Assembly (NCBI GenBank): GCA_028023455.1
Contig: JAQFVV010006256.1
Coordinates: 1,488,001 to 1,552,000 of the forward strand
Source of the DNA: Epiperipatus broadwayi
Lineage: Eukaryota > Onychophora > Udeonychophora > Euonychophora > Peripatidae
DNA: 64,000 nucleotides
Direction: 5' to 3'
Positions within the stretch are counted from its first letter, which is position 1. Every line of letters starts with the position of its first letter. Of the stretch, positions 44,376 through 58,749 are shown piece by piece. The notes under the pieces were generated by a model. It did not search any database, had not been told where the DNA came from, and saw only the letters and a list, made by a program, of their open reading frames with translations. The translations under genes and the position numbers were made by a program.

Positions 44376-47300
44376 TATTATAGTAACTAAAACAATATAT
44401 ACTCAGCATATAAATTATTAAGAAATTGGAATCACATAATGTGGACTGCATTGAAGTAGAACTATGAGCAAGAAAGATTTGAGACAAATTTTGTATTTTA
44501 AACATGTTTATTAAAACAATAACATAAAATAAAGTAACAAAATGGCAGGGATTATATAGCATTAAATGGTGCGACCAACACATGCAGGCTTTTACATAAG
44601 AGATAAGTGGAGTATCATTTTAACATATTGAAATAAATCATGCCTATAATCATGTAATATACCCATCCTATTGCTCATGGTTTGCTAATGTTATATATAA
44701 GTTAATAACCTAGCAGAGATGATGAATACATGCAGTTCTAAGATGGCTGTTATATATATTGTAACCCCTCTCACCTATCACCAACACTAACAATTACCCG
44801 GGGGCACCAATTCTATGAATCATAGAATAAATTATCAATCTAATTTTGTCCTAAATTTACTCATAAGACTCTTAATTAAAGTTTCACCTAAAACTAACTC
44901 AGTTGAGGGAAACAGAGGTGTATGAGGTGTACAATGTACATTAGATATGGGAGAAAATATTATAACTAATAGGAATAAACATCTATCAAGTTCTATGCTA
45001 AACAAAAATTAAATTGGTAAAATTCTATCAGCTAAAATTAACTAATTATACTCTATATTTCACCTCCTCCCATCATCCATATGCACTGAACAACCTCTAC
45101 CATATTATACAATTAACTAATAACTAAAATAAAAATAATAATATTTTAGAAATTGTAATGTACAACTAACTGGATCTAAACTCAAACTAAACCTATCATT
45201 ACTAAATTTTAACTACTCTAATCTAATCTAACTAACTGAATTTATTATCTAATCTAAATTAAAATTGAATATCTCAGGGAATTAACTTATGGTATGGCTT
45301 GATCTAACACTTTTATATTTCAATATTATTACTTAACACTAGGAAAATAATATTACAAACAAAACAATACCCTAATTAAATACTTGCAGTTAGATAACGA
45401 AAGAAATTGAGCACATTTTGATTTCAACTCATCATCTCAACAATTATTAATTAACAAAACCCTTTAAAAACGATCAGTAGATAATTGGCATCTCATATAG
45501 TGTTTGAATCAAGGAAATCAATATCATCATATCTAGAGATTTATTATAATTAAATAAAATACAATTATATCACATTAAATAAAATAAATGTGTAAGCATG
45601 TGTGGAAGTATGGAACACGAATGAATGCTAGAGAAGAAACTCCAAATACAAATTTAAATAACAAAATATTTATTGATCAAATAGAAAAATAGTTAAACAA
45701 ACATTTACTTTTTATTTCATTGGTATGAACACAATTCAAAGGGATTTAGTATCATTAGTTACAGTTTACACAAGGATAAATAATACCACATAATCTCTTA
45801 ACCTTTTACATCTATTACATTTCATTTATCAGAGCATTCTGATAGTTTGGTAAAACATTTTTATTTTTAACATTAAATGAGCTAAATAAATCCATATCAT
45901 TTACTATAAAAGAAATGACTTTTCAGCTATCAATGATTTCTGATAGACAATCAAAAATGAAAAAAAAATGACCTTACACTTCTAGTAACTGATTACCAAA
46001 TTATTTTATATTCAGTATTTTGCTTGATAACACTCATTTACCAATTAAAATTTATGACAACAACATGGATTAATATTCAAATTACACTGAATAAACTTAA
46101 GATTTTGTATTTTACTTTAAATGTATTCTAACTAAAATTAAAATAAGGGGATTGAAAACTAGGAATAATATTGGACTATCTTACCAAAGAAAATAAATAC
46201 TTCTATTAATTAAATGTATTTTTTTTTGTAATTTTGAAGTAAAGTATTCTATCGAATAACTAGGTTCTGCTTTGCCAAAATAAAGTAAATCATTGTATTC
46301 ATTAACTATGTCCTATATTTGCTTGATTATTTATGCAAATTATGATTAAATGGTAAAAATCAATGAGATGAAGCCTAAATGATCACTACAAAATGTTTTA
46401 AAATGATAAGTAAAGTTATACATTAATAATGAATTTTTTTATATCTTAAAATTAACAATTTATGCATGAATCTGTATTATGCTGTGTGTCAAAGAAAATA
46501 AATAATTAATGTTAATCAATCTAATCGGTTAGCTTATGATATTTCAATATAATCATAATATGGACAAAAGCGAAGACCAATCAATCTTTATTTATTAACT
46601 ACAATACAGCTGTTTTATAAGACACTATACTCTCCTTTTATTATTCTTTTTTATCCATAAACTATCAAACATTTGGCTATAACATAAGCTGGAAAACATC
46701 CAATATACACATGGGATAAAAGATTTCTATAATTCAAATCAGATAAATACAACAATAACTCCCAAGTCTACCTTTAAGACTAAAAAACTGGTGGAATAAC
46801 TCATCACCAAATGAAATTCAGGGAGACAACATATCTAGCTTCATACACATTTAATTCATCATATCAAATATAAAAGAAGGACTCAATCCACTCCCATCAA
46901 AATACCATAATACATGGATAAGAAAGGGATTACTCAATCCCATACACTACACTACACTGGGCAAACTATCCATATTAAATATTCCAATAATAAAGACACT
47001 GACTCAATCCCATAAAATATAAAACATTATGAACTTTATAGCATATAGCCACAAAAATACTTTTCATTCAGGCATAACAAAGAAATAATAATTCTCACTT
47101 AAATAACTTTCTAATCCTTCAAAATGATTGATCATCTCCATTCCTTCGAATCCAATTGATTTAAAATCATTTTTACTTGCAATTGCATATTATAAATAAG
47201 TTTAATACTAGACACACACACATATATATATAAGCATAATGATATACAGACCATTTAAAATCTCAGTAAGCAAAGAATTACTGTTAAAATATTAATTATT

Positions 47301-49785
47301 ACTGCTAGAATTAATAAAGAATAAATATCTCATATCTGACAATATTTAGGACTTGGTAATGTTCGAAGAACGGTTGGAGAATAAAATAATAATTACTGTG
47401 GACAAAGCAAGACAAAATAATTTTTTTTATAATGCATTGATATTGACACAAATCTGTAATAAAATTGAACCTAGATAACTAATAAAAATTGTATATTATA
47501 GATGAAATAATTATTGAAAATAATGGTTTTATAATTTATAAAAAAAAATATATACTTAAGATTTAGTATAATGAACTCTTTTTTAAAATAATTATTCACC
47601 CCTATTGAACTCTGAATGAATTCTTCCATTCATTTTATCATATGCGTGTGTTACTAACACACGTCCAAATTTATCTTAAATAATAATAATAATAATAATA
47701 ATAATATAAAAATTACCAGCATAATGTATTCTTTCATTATGCTATTTATGAGATGTTCTTGAAGGAAAAAAAAATCATATGATAATAATAGATAAAATAA
47801 CAAAACATTTCTTAACTAATACTAACTGTCTAAACACTATTAAATAAAATAAAGTTCTCTTCTTTTTTCTTCCTTCCAAACGAAATGAAAAGTTTATAAA
47901 TAGTTTTTACATGACTGTTCTTGTCATGTCTCCAAATAAATAATAAGGATAATAATTATAATGCACAAAGATAAATATTGACACAAAAATGGCACATTTC
48001 TGCAGATAGAAAAAAAAATGTTACTTTTAATTTAAAATAACAGATTCAATGTTCTAGCGGTTATCTATGAATTTCTGTTGAGCTAGGTATTAGGAAACAT
48101 TAATTAGGCAATGCACATTTTACGACGTATAAAGTAATATTTCATATTTCATTCATAGAATTTTAAAAAAGGCATTTAATAAGGTGACATAAATTTATCC
48201 ATCTTACAATTTATTTCTCTCATTAGTTTTAGGAAAACATGTAAACATCACTAGTCCACTTATTTGTACATTTAATCTTTATTTCCTTCAATAGGTAAAG
48301 GTAGAAATAAATATCTACTATTCCAATAAATATATCGATAAAATTATATAATTCTTGTGTATATTTTTGAATTTTCTTTTATACTTAGCATGAAATTTAT
48401 TTAATAAAGTTTTGAAAATGTTCAATAAAAGTTCACACCTTTTCCACATATAAACGATGCATGTTGCAGTTATTCCATTCATGATATGATAAAAACTTAA
48501 TTGTTAGAAAATAAACAAACATTCTTCTATTCTTTTCTGTTAAGTTTAAATTTAAATAAAATAATTTTACAGTTCTATCATGCATTCCCATTTTCTTAAA
48601 TAATAACAATTTATCTTGAATAATTTAATATAACACTTACATGTACTTTAGCATAATGGTGAGAAAATTCAAACAATCAACTGAGAGCAAAATTGACGTA
48701 TCTTTTAGTGGTTTTAAGTACACATTTTGTAAACAAATACTATATTTAAATTTTCAACTTGAACTTTGGAAGAGGAAAAATAATTGCACTATTAAATAAA
48801 CTTTGTTAAATAAAACTTAATTGTAGTTCTCCTTAGTTAGTTATAATTGCCCTCTTAAAGTTTTTTTTAATGCTTACCCTCTTAAAAGTAATAAGTATTC
48901 CTTTTCATAGATTTTTTTAATAACAACTACATCACATTTTTCTTTTCCAATCGTTTATGATATTTGACATTACCAGAAAAAGATCGTCAATCGGCTCCAC
49001 CCCCTGTAACTTACTTAATATATGCAAAACTTGTGAAAGTAAAAAAAAAAAACAGAGATAAAAAAAAATTATTCCGTCTTTTAAATAAATGAAAAAAAAA
49101 ATATTGAACTAATAATTAAATATTTTTCAAAGCAGTAGAATAAAACTGATGACAATTGTTTTAATAAATAAAATATTTTGCAGTATTTTTCATTAAATAA
49201 TCTACCTGTCCATAATCCATTGATTTATTTAAAATGTAGTTAAGCTAGATTTTAATACTGTTATTTACAAAATTAAATATTTGAATGTGATGTGGGATAT
49301 TTAATGGTTTAATGAAACATATGAATGAAAAATGAAGTTGGATAATGCATGAATATTCAGTAGTAATATGCTATGGGTATTACGCTGATATGACTGAAAT
49401 GACAATGTGAATGATGATGAGTGAAACATATTTTACTGTTCATGCTATAAATTTAAATGTATAAAATAAATGTACTAGAAAATCATTCTAAAAAATCTGA
49501 ATACTGCTTTATGAACAAATAAAACAAGTAGGCATCAACTTAGACTGTACTGATTATGCATATAACAAGCTACCCCCCCTATTCTATCATTGATTATACC
49601 CTAAAACAAGATACTAAACATTTAAGAAATCTTTTAATTACACCTACACTTACTTTTAATTACAGTTTTAAGTCAAAATAAAAATCATTAAAAATTTCAC
49701 GTTATTTCATTTTTTTAAAGAGGATAATATCAGATATTACTGATATGCTACCACACTACTATAATGACTATTTCTGGTGCCAAAC
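44376..49785. other. A/C-rich non-coding DNA
   Basis: The plus strand is markedly rich in A and C and poor in G. It contains a (TAA)n microsatellite (about 47682-47705) and a loosely repeated 'gactcaatcc' phrase (46870-47010). No coding frame or element boundary was recognised apart from the LTR-like repeat at its left edge. The composition might reflect minus-strand transcription. Confidence 0.45.
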
Positions 49786-50518
49786 CAGAAGGTCACAATA
49801 TATATATATATATATATAGTATGAGCAAATAAATAAGCTCAAAATAATGCAGATTCAATCTGGTAACAAAGATTTGAGTTTCAGTCTAATGCTGAATAAT
49901 TAATTAATAAAGAGGAAAAATAACTGGCTAATTTTAGATTCACACACACATATATATATATACTATGGTGCTATATAAAACACCAAAAAACAAGTTTGGT
50001 GTGAGTAAATAATTATTCAAGAGCTTCAGTATCAAATGCTTGGTTGCTCTGAGATTGGACAATTTGCTGCAATTAATATGTGAACAGATAGATAATATTT
50101 GGGTAGGCTTTATAAACATGATCTGGACCCTCGTGTTCCAGTTCTCATAAAGATAGCCATACCTGAACTAAAGAATGGGGTGGCCTGTCATCGTGAACTC
50201 ATTTGAAAGGTGCAGCAAAACATAAACACTTGAACATGTACTTTATAATGACCCCCTCACAATACACACACAAAACCCAATAAGTATACATATAATCAAT
50301 TAATCACACCTAAAACAGATAGCTTCTATCTGCCAAACTAAGACAACCCAGTTCTTAGGCTAGCATTATAATTATACTAACTAAAAGGACTTAAAATTAA
50401 ATTATAATCTAAGCTAAATTACTGAATCTGTGTGTGTATATATATATATATATTGTGAAATCTAAGCTAAATTACTGAATCTGTGTGTGTATATATATAT
50501 ATATATTGTGACCTTCTG
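49786..50518. repeat. Inverted-repeat-bounded segment with 53-bp tandem duplication
   Basis: 'cagaaggtcacaatata' at 49786-49802 is mirrored at about 50502-50518, next to (TA)n on both sides. Inside, 50406-50458 and 50459-50511 are tandem copies ('aatctaagctaaattactga' plus (GT)n(AT)n). It is perhaps a MITE. It sits at the composition switch described for the two flanking regions. Confidence 0.4.
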
Positions 50519-53500
50519 AATGGGCACAAGTAATTAAGCTGTGTTATATCAGTAACGAATAACTGCATTGTACTAAAAAAATGAAATCGCCTTAAAATTT
50601 TAAAATTAATCTATTAATGGCTCAAAAACTCATATGTGGGCCAACTGTGCATTTTGGTTAGCAACTTTTCAAGCATTTAGTGTTGTTATTATATTTTGAT
50701 AGTGTTTAATGCAAGGAAGGGGGTGGATTATTACAGAAAGTGTTATGATAGTAGTTGGATTGATGCAAGGTTTGTTTTATTTATTTATACGATAGTATTG
50801 GTGTGTTGAATGGTTTTCTGATTTATTATTCATTGATACCCATTTATTTACTAATATTATAGTCGGTTATAACCCATAGACATATTAGGTATGTTTTAGT
50901 TAGTATAATTTAATATTCACATAGCAGCATATATGTATGAATGTATCATTATCTCATTTCCATTTCATATCCTAATTACAACAAACAATATATTCAAACT
51001 TACAATAAAACATTTAAATTACAGTAATCATCTTTAATAATTTTGCAAAAATATATCTTCCTTAATGATTAATGCATATAGGAATTGGTAAGTTATTTGG
51101 CCAACTTAAATAATATTATAAACCATTTTAGTTGATAGCTAATTGATATTCATTTGTTTTAACTTTGTAAAAAGCTATTTTTTTTTATTTGACGAAGGTC
51201 AAAGTATTTTTTTTTTAGAAAAGATTTTTTTTTTTGAATATTAATTAAGGTTAAAAAGAAAAAAAATGTGGGAGTCAAGCTTCTGCTGATCAGGTGACTT
51301 TTTTGATTGGTGGGGAGATTTTTTTTAACTGATAGCTAATAATAGTTAATAATAATAAAAAAAGGATATTATCTTTTGTAATTTCAACAAATGTAATTTT
51401 CATTTTCTGCTGCTATCGATTATATATCTCTTCCAAAACAGTTTAAAGTGAAGCTTTAAAACAGCCTTTTCATGAACTTATTATTAAACTCCAGATGTTT
51501 GAGCTTTATTGGGGGATGTCTGAATAAAAAAAAATATAAAGGTATCAATCTTGCTTTCTTTTGTCTAATTAAAACATTTAAATTAACACTTTCATTTTGT
51601 GTAAAGATGTGCTTTTCTGATACTAAATCTACGTTATTTCATTTACTTTTATTTATCTCCGTTAAAAAGAATATTAAATTGCAAGAACTTTATAATTTTT
51701 TAAATACTATGTGTGATGTCTATAATGTTTCTTCATCATGGGAATATCTGCAGACTTTTTTAACAAAATTTACTGTGATAAGCTCTTTGTTTGACTTATA
51801 TGTTACTTATACAAAAGTGAAGTTAAAATTTAAAAGGATACGTGTACTTGATTATGTGTTTGATATTTAATAATTGTTGTGGGATGCTAATCTTATATTT
51901 CATCTTATGCTTATAGAATAATATGTGTTTTATTAAAGAAATAGAAATATGACTTAACCAGGATAGTTAATTACTACTACTTACCAAATATAGATGTCTA
52001 AATCGAATAGAAGGACTTTAATATTACATATTTTTGTTCTCTTCGATATACGGATATATGTGTTAATGTTTAAGGAAATACAAACTGCCTGTGGACAATT
52101 ACCAGCAATTTATTAAAGTTAATAATGCAAATACCAATCTATAAATTATGAAGGTGAATATTTTCTACAGAAAAATATGTTAAGTTATTATTGAATTAAA
52201 TACCCTAGATGTGCTTAAAAATAAATAACAGAATATACCAATTAATAGCTGAAACTGTCTTTCCATGTATTTATTATTATAAATATTTATCGTTATGTAT
52301 GATATATAAGTAAACTCTATTGGCTTATGGCTGAAGGACATTGGATGTTTACTAAATTAATTGTGAATTATAACTGTTTTGTCCTACAAGAACTTGTTTT
52401 ATGTTTCATATTCATATTTAAACATGCACTCATTTTGGAATTCATCTCCGGATCATTTATTAAGCTTGAAAGGGAAACTTTGCAAGTGAATATATATTTT
52501 TTTTCTCAAGTTAAAAGAAGAATGACTCTATTTATTTTTATTATTATTATTTATTGTTAATAGTGTATATATCATAGATAGTTAGACAGATTTAGTGTTG
52601 TATGTATTTAATATTATATGTTTATTTAATTTGCGAGCATCGAGAATGTCTCAGGATAGCATACCCACAAAAACGATGGATATGCTGGTAAAAATCTTAT
52701 TGCTTAAATATGATTTGTTTTCTTTTATTTGAAAGTGAAACATATATATTTTGGGTATATTATTAAAGAGGATTTAATCTTATATATCTCTCTTTTACCT
52801 TGAAGGGAGAGTTAATTTCAAGAGTAGCTAGAAAATAAAAATAAAAAAGAAAGAAAGAATATTGTGTTAGAGGTAATAAAACTTAAGTTATTAGACTATT
52901 ACTGTTTAAAGTATAAAACCTGTTCATAATAATTAATATTATTTAAATTTGAAGCAATTGAATGTCTCATTTAAGATAAAAATTTATATTTTAATATGTT
53001 ATTTATCGGTCGTAACTTTCTCATATTATATAACTTAGAATTATTTTTTATACTCGGATTTATGCATGTGTGTGTTTATTTTGTGCAATTATTATATTTA
53101 CTTAATAAACATTTAGTTTTAGCTATTTCTCAATATAAATTTCGGAGGTTGTCATATTCTCAAGAATTGAAGGAATGAGTGATTTATCTGTGCATATTTA
53201 TCTGCCAGCGTATAATGCTAGATATATAGAAAAGCTGTGAAAAAGGAAGTTATTCTTGATACGTTCTATGTTTGTAGGGATGAAAGATTTTTCCCCTTAG
53301 TATATTTTTAAGTATTTTGCCATGAGTGGAGCCTATTTTAGATTGCATACATACGTATTATGAAATGATATTTATGAAGTCAAGTGACATTTTCTCATTG
53401 TTTGTTTGGTGATGAGAAAAATTCCACCAATAGTGTATTTCAGATTCAAATAAGTTATTGTTGATATATTAGTTAAAGAGTTTGTTTGCTCCTCATGTGC

Positions 53501-55101
53501 TGGACTCCTCTTGAACATATAGTTTGTATTATCATAAAATATAGCTCTGTGTAATTCAGTCAGTGGTCAGATAAATAGTTAATTTAAATTCTTTATTGAA
53601 TATTAGAATAGATATAGTGTTCTAGTTGCTGGTAGGTGTATGACAGTGTCCGAAATTAAATAATTATTTAATAATTCCTGAATAAATTGATAATGTGTAG
53701 AAATATTGTTTTCTGTTATTATTGCATGGGATGTAACACACACGCATAATTTAGGTAAATCGCGTATATAAAAAATATAATATTGTTAAATTTAAAATAG
53801 GAAATAAATGTTTTGAAACATCTCATATTAATTTGCCACACGTTAGAGATCATCAAAAAGAATGAATATGATTTTATTGCTATGTCTGAAAAGTGTATTT
53901 ATTTAAAGCTATTGTTTAATTAAGATTATTTAAAGCTGCTCTCTTGATAGTAAAGTGTATATTGTGCCCAATAATATAATGTATTATTTATTCAGTGTTG
54001 TATATTAATAAAAATTATTTAGGTAGCCTGGATATTCAAAGTCAGAATATTAAGGTATAATTTTTTTAGCTAAGTTATGTTTATAAATATGTCAATAATA
54101 AATTGTGTAATAAGTAATGGGGATAATCCTAAATTTCAATTAATAAATTTGCTTGTAAATTTTAGAATTGAGATAAAAGTCTTGTTCTGATATTATTTGC
54201 TTTTAACTAAACCTTAAGTGTAAATAAAAGCTTTGTTTATTACTTAAAACTGTGTTTCAAGTTGTTCTTATATGCATTCAAATTCTGGTTTCCACCATTT
54301 CCATATTTTATACATTTATTACAAAATTAAATATATTATTTTATGGCTTTGATATTAAATATGCTAAGATCTGATGATATTGTTTCCTAGATCCAAACAG
54401 TACATGAAATATTTTACCACGTGATAAACTTATAAAGGTGTTGCCTAGTTAAAGTATTATTTGGATGATGATGTGAGATTAAAAGATACCCTATCTCCTT
54501 CACTATCTAATCGCTAGCCCAGTAAACATTATTCAACTTATTTCATTATATCTTATTATAATTTAGAGTTATAAATTACTGGCTAATATAGTTCTTAGTC
54601 TAACTGTGTTATAGATTCCCTGAGATCTAATTTTGTGTTCCTCGATCAACATTGATTCAGCTATTTAGATTAAGATGTGCTGAAGAATAGAGTTATTTAG
54701 TGTTGTGCTTTTCTATTCTGTCAGAGTTATATTGAGCTATTATAGAGTGTAACTGGATGATGGAAGAGATCAAATTGAAAATATATTTTGTTAGATGGAA
54801 TAAATAAAACTCTGCTAGCCTGCATCATTTGGTTAATTAATAAATAAGGTTTATATTTTATTTGATAGATTATAGTATTTCTTCCTTCATTTATTTATAT
54901 TCTCTATATGTTATGAACTTTCTGTAACCTCTCACTGAGTGAAGCTGTAGGATAAACATAAGTAAAAGAGTCTCAGCATTAGTTATGAATCAGATAAAAT
55001 GATAAATCATTCTATTCATTAATAGAACTGGCGCCCTGGGTATTTGCTCATATAATGTACATGAGTGGTGATGTGTGAGTAGGTTATAATATATATATAT
55101 A
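50519..55101. other. T/G-rich non-coding DNA
   Basis: The plus strand is rich in T and G. The longest frame (51472-51870, 132 codons) is dominated by Leu, Phe, Lys and Ser, has no motif and is probably chance. AATAAA followed by a GU-rich stretch near 54221-54255 could be a plus-strand poly(A) site, so part of this could be a 3' UTR or intron. I cannot support a gene. Confidence 0.4.
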
Positions 55102-55585
55102 TGCTTGACGGTGTTTTTGGTAGAACGCCATCTCTTGACATAAATACAAGTGTTAGCAAGTTTTTAACTTGTTTTTTGTTTTTCATAAATGTACCTTTGA
55201 GGTCTTTCTAGTAATGATATATATTGCAGAGGCTTCTACTATGTGGTGATGCTGAACTGAGATCAGACCCATGTATCTATCTGGCTTGCTATGCTGAGTT
55301 TGAAGACATTACATGTCTAAAAGATTCACACTTGCAAGCTGAATAGAAACTGTTTCATAAATGCTCAGAGTTTGTGTTTAGATCTAGTTTCTAAAATTCC
55401 TGTCTTTCACTGATGATAGCAAATAGCTTGAAATCATGATCTGAAAATGGAATTAAAGTTAGAGATAGTGAATGCATGCTCTGACGTTTATGTAAACATA
55501 TGCTTGATGGTGTTTTTGGTAGAATGCCATCTGTTGAAATAAATACAAGCATTAGCAAGTTTTTAACTTGTTTTTTTGTTTTTCA
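55102..55585. mobile_element. Mini LTR-like element (TRIM-like), tentative
   Basis: Direct repeats at 55102-55185 and 55501-55585 begin TGCTTGA and end TTTTTCA, giving TG...CA ends. They lie in (AT)n on the outer sides, so a TATA-type target duplication is possible but not testable. The 315-bp interior has no PBS or PPT that I can see. Near 55303 it contains 'gaagacattacatgtctaaa', similar to the hairpin motif at 11535. It could instead be two fragments of one dispersed repeat. Confidence 0.4.
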
Positions 55586-55935
55586 TATATATATATAATT
55601 AAGGAGGGAAAGTATATTTGATGGGCATTAATAAACATTAACAAATATACTTCAATATTATCTCTAGCCAGCATATCACTTTTAACTAACAGATATCAAA
55701 AGTCATAAATTATAAAAACTGACTAAACATATCTTGTGAATTGTAATGCAACTTATAATATATATAGAATCATGATAATTATGAGTGTGTAGTGATAGGT
55801 TATTATCTATCAATATTATTATTTTGAAACAGTGTTTTATTATGCCAACCAGCATATTTAAAATATTTAAAGTGGAGATTTTAATCATCACCAATAATTA
55901 TTCACTGTTTCAAAAGATGGGCATATTATAAGATA

Positions 55936-56440
55936 TATAATCAGTAAAAATATAATATAAATCTTTATTATATAATAATAACAACTTGTAAATACATCAA
56001 CATAAAAATTTCATATATATATATATAAAAGCCTTTTTTGGTAATTCTAAATTTTTTTACCCTCGTCAATATGATACCTTGTACTAATACTAACACGTAT
56101 ATTACGTATATAGCGACATCTACTGACATTTCCTATAATTCATTATTTTTATCATTTTATTTATTTCCCCTTATATTACTTTCCATTCTTTATCCATTAC
56201 CCAATCATTCATTAAATCAATTGACTTAATTAATTAATTAATGAATTATAGGAAATGTTGGTAGATGTCGCTATATACGTAATATACGTGTTAGTATTAG
56301 TACGAGGTATTATATTGACAAGGGTAAAAAAATTTAGAATTACCGAAAAAGGCTTTTATATATATATATAATTTTTATGTTGATGTATTTACAAGTTGTT
56401 ATTATTATATAATAAAGATTTATATTATATTTTACTGATT
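55936..56440. mobile_element. Palindromic MITE with possible 8-bp duplication
   Basis: Inverted arms of about 205-215 bp (ends 'aatcagtaaaaatataa' and complement) surround a centre of about 86 bp (56150-56236). ATAAGATA is present at 55928-55935 and 56441-56448, which would fit an 8-bp target duplication as in hAT elements. The arms include 'taatatacgtgttagtatta' and '(AT)n' segments and are nearly identical, so the element is young. The 63-codon frames on its arms are not genes. Confidence 0.7.
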
Positions 56441-56448
56441 ATAAGATA

Positions 56449-58143
56449 AACAACATAAAGGATTATTATTCCTTAGAATTAAATAACATATATATTAAAT
56501 TTAAACAGAATATCTTAAAACAATAAATCTAGGTATGACAGCAGTTTTGAAAAATTTAAGACAACTGATTGCAGTTGTTTACAGATTAGACAAATAAATT
56601 TTTGATACAGATTAGATGAATAAATTATTTAACAGTATAAAGATTAATTCAGGCAAGTTTACATAGTTACTTTAGAAATGATTTGATTTAACAGATTTTA
56701 ATAAATAAGTCTGGCAATAACTCATTTTACAGTATAAAGATGATTTCATATGAATTTAACAGTTTTACATTAGAACTAATTTAATTTAAAGAGTTTTAAG
56801 AAATAATATTGAATGTTCATTACAGTAAATAATCTAGCTTAATATTATAGATTTAAAGGTTAAGTTATAGAGCTCTACAGTCTTGGAAGAATATTACCAG
56901 TCTTCTTGGTGGTAGCTTGTATTGCAGGCACATCAGATAGTGGTGTAGTGGAATTCTCCTCAGGATAGGTGGCTTACAATGTCTTCATCTTATGGTAGAC
57001 TGCTGGAAGTTTCCTCTCCCTGTGATGATGATCATGCCCTCAGACATGGAGGGATGAATAGAAATTTCCATCCCTGGATCATGAGACAGCAAATATAACT
57101 TTGCCTAGCCAGCTATATCAAAGTCAAAGCTGGCATGGATTCTGGTAGGCAACCCTTCACAAAAATTATAGAATGAATCTCTACAGCAAGAAATCAGGCC
57201 TATTTATATAATTTGAGCTTTAGATTGCCCTGCTGTCAACAAGACTATCCACTTCTTGAGATTCACCTAGTGCCTCTTTGAAATTCTATAACAATACATT
57301 TTAAATATCATTTTTTTAAATATAATTTTTTCTTTAAAGTTGCTCTTTTAAATTTCTAATAACTTTAACAGTTTCAGTTTGAAAATGTTTACTAAAATTG
57401 TGGTACACTTTAGAAAAAAAATACTGTTGTTTAGAAACAACTTAAATTTCTTTGTCAAACAGGTTTTGTTTGTGATTTATTTAAGATTAAAATTTAGAAT
57501 TGTTCTAGCTTTTAACATCATACCCCTACATATAATAGGGCTATGTTTCAACCACATACAATTTAAAATTGTAAACTCCTTTTTTAAACAAAACAAAATG
57601 TATAACATTATTTTAAAATAAATATACTCACTGTAATATATAAATTGATATTACAGTCATTTATCCACCCATATATGTGCAATAATACCATATAATTATA
57701 TTGATGTTTATATACATGTATTCAGAGGGGTTTAAACTTGGCATAGATGAAGTTGTGGGGAAAAATAGGCAAACAGTTATGAGAGAAGGAATATACTGTT
57801 TCATATCCCCAAACTTACAAAAAAGATTTTACTTAAGATTAAGAAACAACACTTCTGAATACAATCAAGACTAAAATGAGATTGATGATACAATTTGGTT
57901 TTTACCCTGCCTGGATACTTTCTGTTTTTAAGACTGCTGTCCTATAATCCCATACCACTATGATTAAAATGTAAGATTACAAACAAACCTATGCATATTA
58001 AGTGGCTAATCTACTTGGATACACACATATATAGTAAAACACAAAATTTATACTATGCTGCTGTTGTTTAAATTTTGTTGGGGTAGGGGCAGATTCACAA
58101 ATAATCAAGGATCACCCTACTTAAGTGGGATTTGGGGATAAAT
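56449..58143. other. Non-coding DNA with a two-unit repeat and a GC-richer patch
   Basis: About 56629-56830 holds two degenerate units of roughly 100 bp ('acagtataaagatKattt...taataaat'). 56870-57300 is clearly less AT-rich and may belong to an old repeat or to the decayed 3' part of element 3. No frame matches RT or integrase on either strand. Confidence 0.45.
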
Positions 58144-58386
58144 TTATGAAGGATTCCCCAGCATAATGGTTAGCACTGGGATAAAGAACTCCAAGAAGTC
58201 ACTCCCCTCTTCAGACATCCAGTCATATCCCCCATCATCTGGACCAAGCAATAATGAGGGGTGACTTTTTAATGCTTTTAGACTATGGGTGTACTCACTT
58301 CCAATGAAGGGAATTTCATTGTTTAATGTGTATTCTTCACAGCCATATTCTATATCTACAGGTTGAACTTGATCAGCAAGTTGCAC
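58144..58386 (-). pseudogene. Protease-RT linker remnant (element 3)
   Basis: An 80-codon minus-strand frame (MQLADQVQPVDIEYGCEE...). It is acidic and lacks motifs of its own. It lies between the end of the protease and the place where RT should begin, like the acidic linker of element 1 at 16646-16906. No sequence match between the two could be confirmed by eye. It is the last element-like frame before homology is lost. Confidence 0.35.
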
Positions 58387-58749
58387 TCAGTATGGTCCTG
58401 GAGTAAATGCAGGTCCCAAAAGATCCTCTTCACCTTCTGATACATAAATGGCATTGCCATAGAATGGCTTGATTATGCACAAGTTTCTGAGGGACCCCAG
58501 GAATCTTATCATATCCTTTGTTGTACCTATTGTTCAGCTTCTGGGTTTGACCTCTCAGTTATTTTTTTGTCTTAAAGAAATATGCAACTTTCTCCTTCCT
58601 TTTCCCCTCTTCCTAGTGATCTGCTCTAATTTTGCCCTGGAATCCTCAGCTTCCACTTATATGCCAAGAACCAGTGTCCCCTTGCAGGTTGGACTTCAAT
58701 ATGGATTCGAGGGCAGACATACAACCCTGATATCCAAGAGGCCAGTTAG

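Noticed and set aside
44758-50290. A further LTR element between 44.1 and 50.3 kb, suggested by two pyrimidine-rich PPT-like stretches
   Set aside because: No second LTR, PBS or protein homology was found, and the composition is opposite to that expected of a coding minus-strand retroelement.
51472-51870. 132-codon plus-strand frame
   Set aside because: T-rich non-coding composition, hydrophobic and Lys-rich, no domain and no splice context; probably chance.
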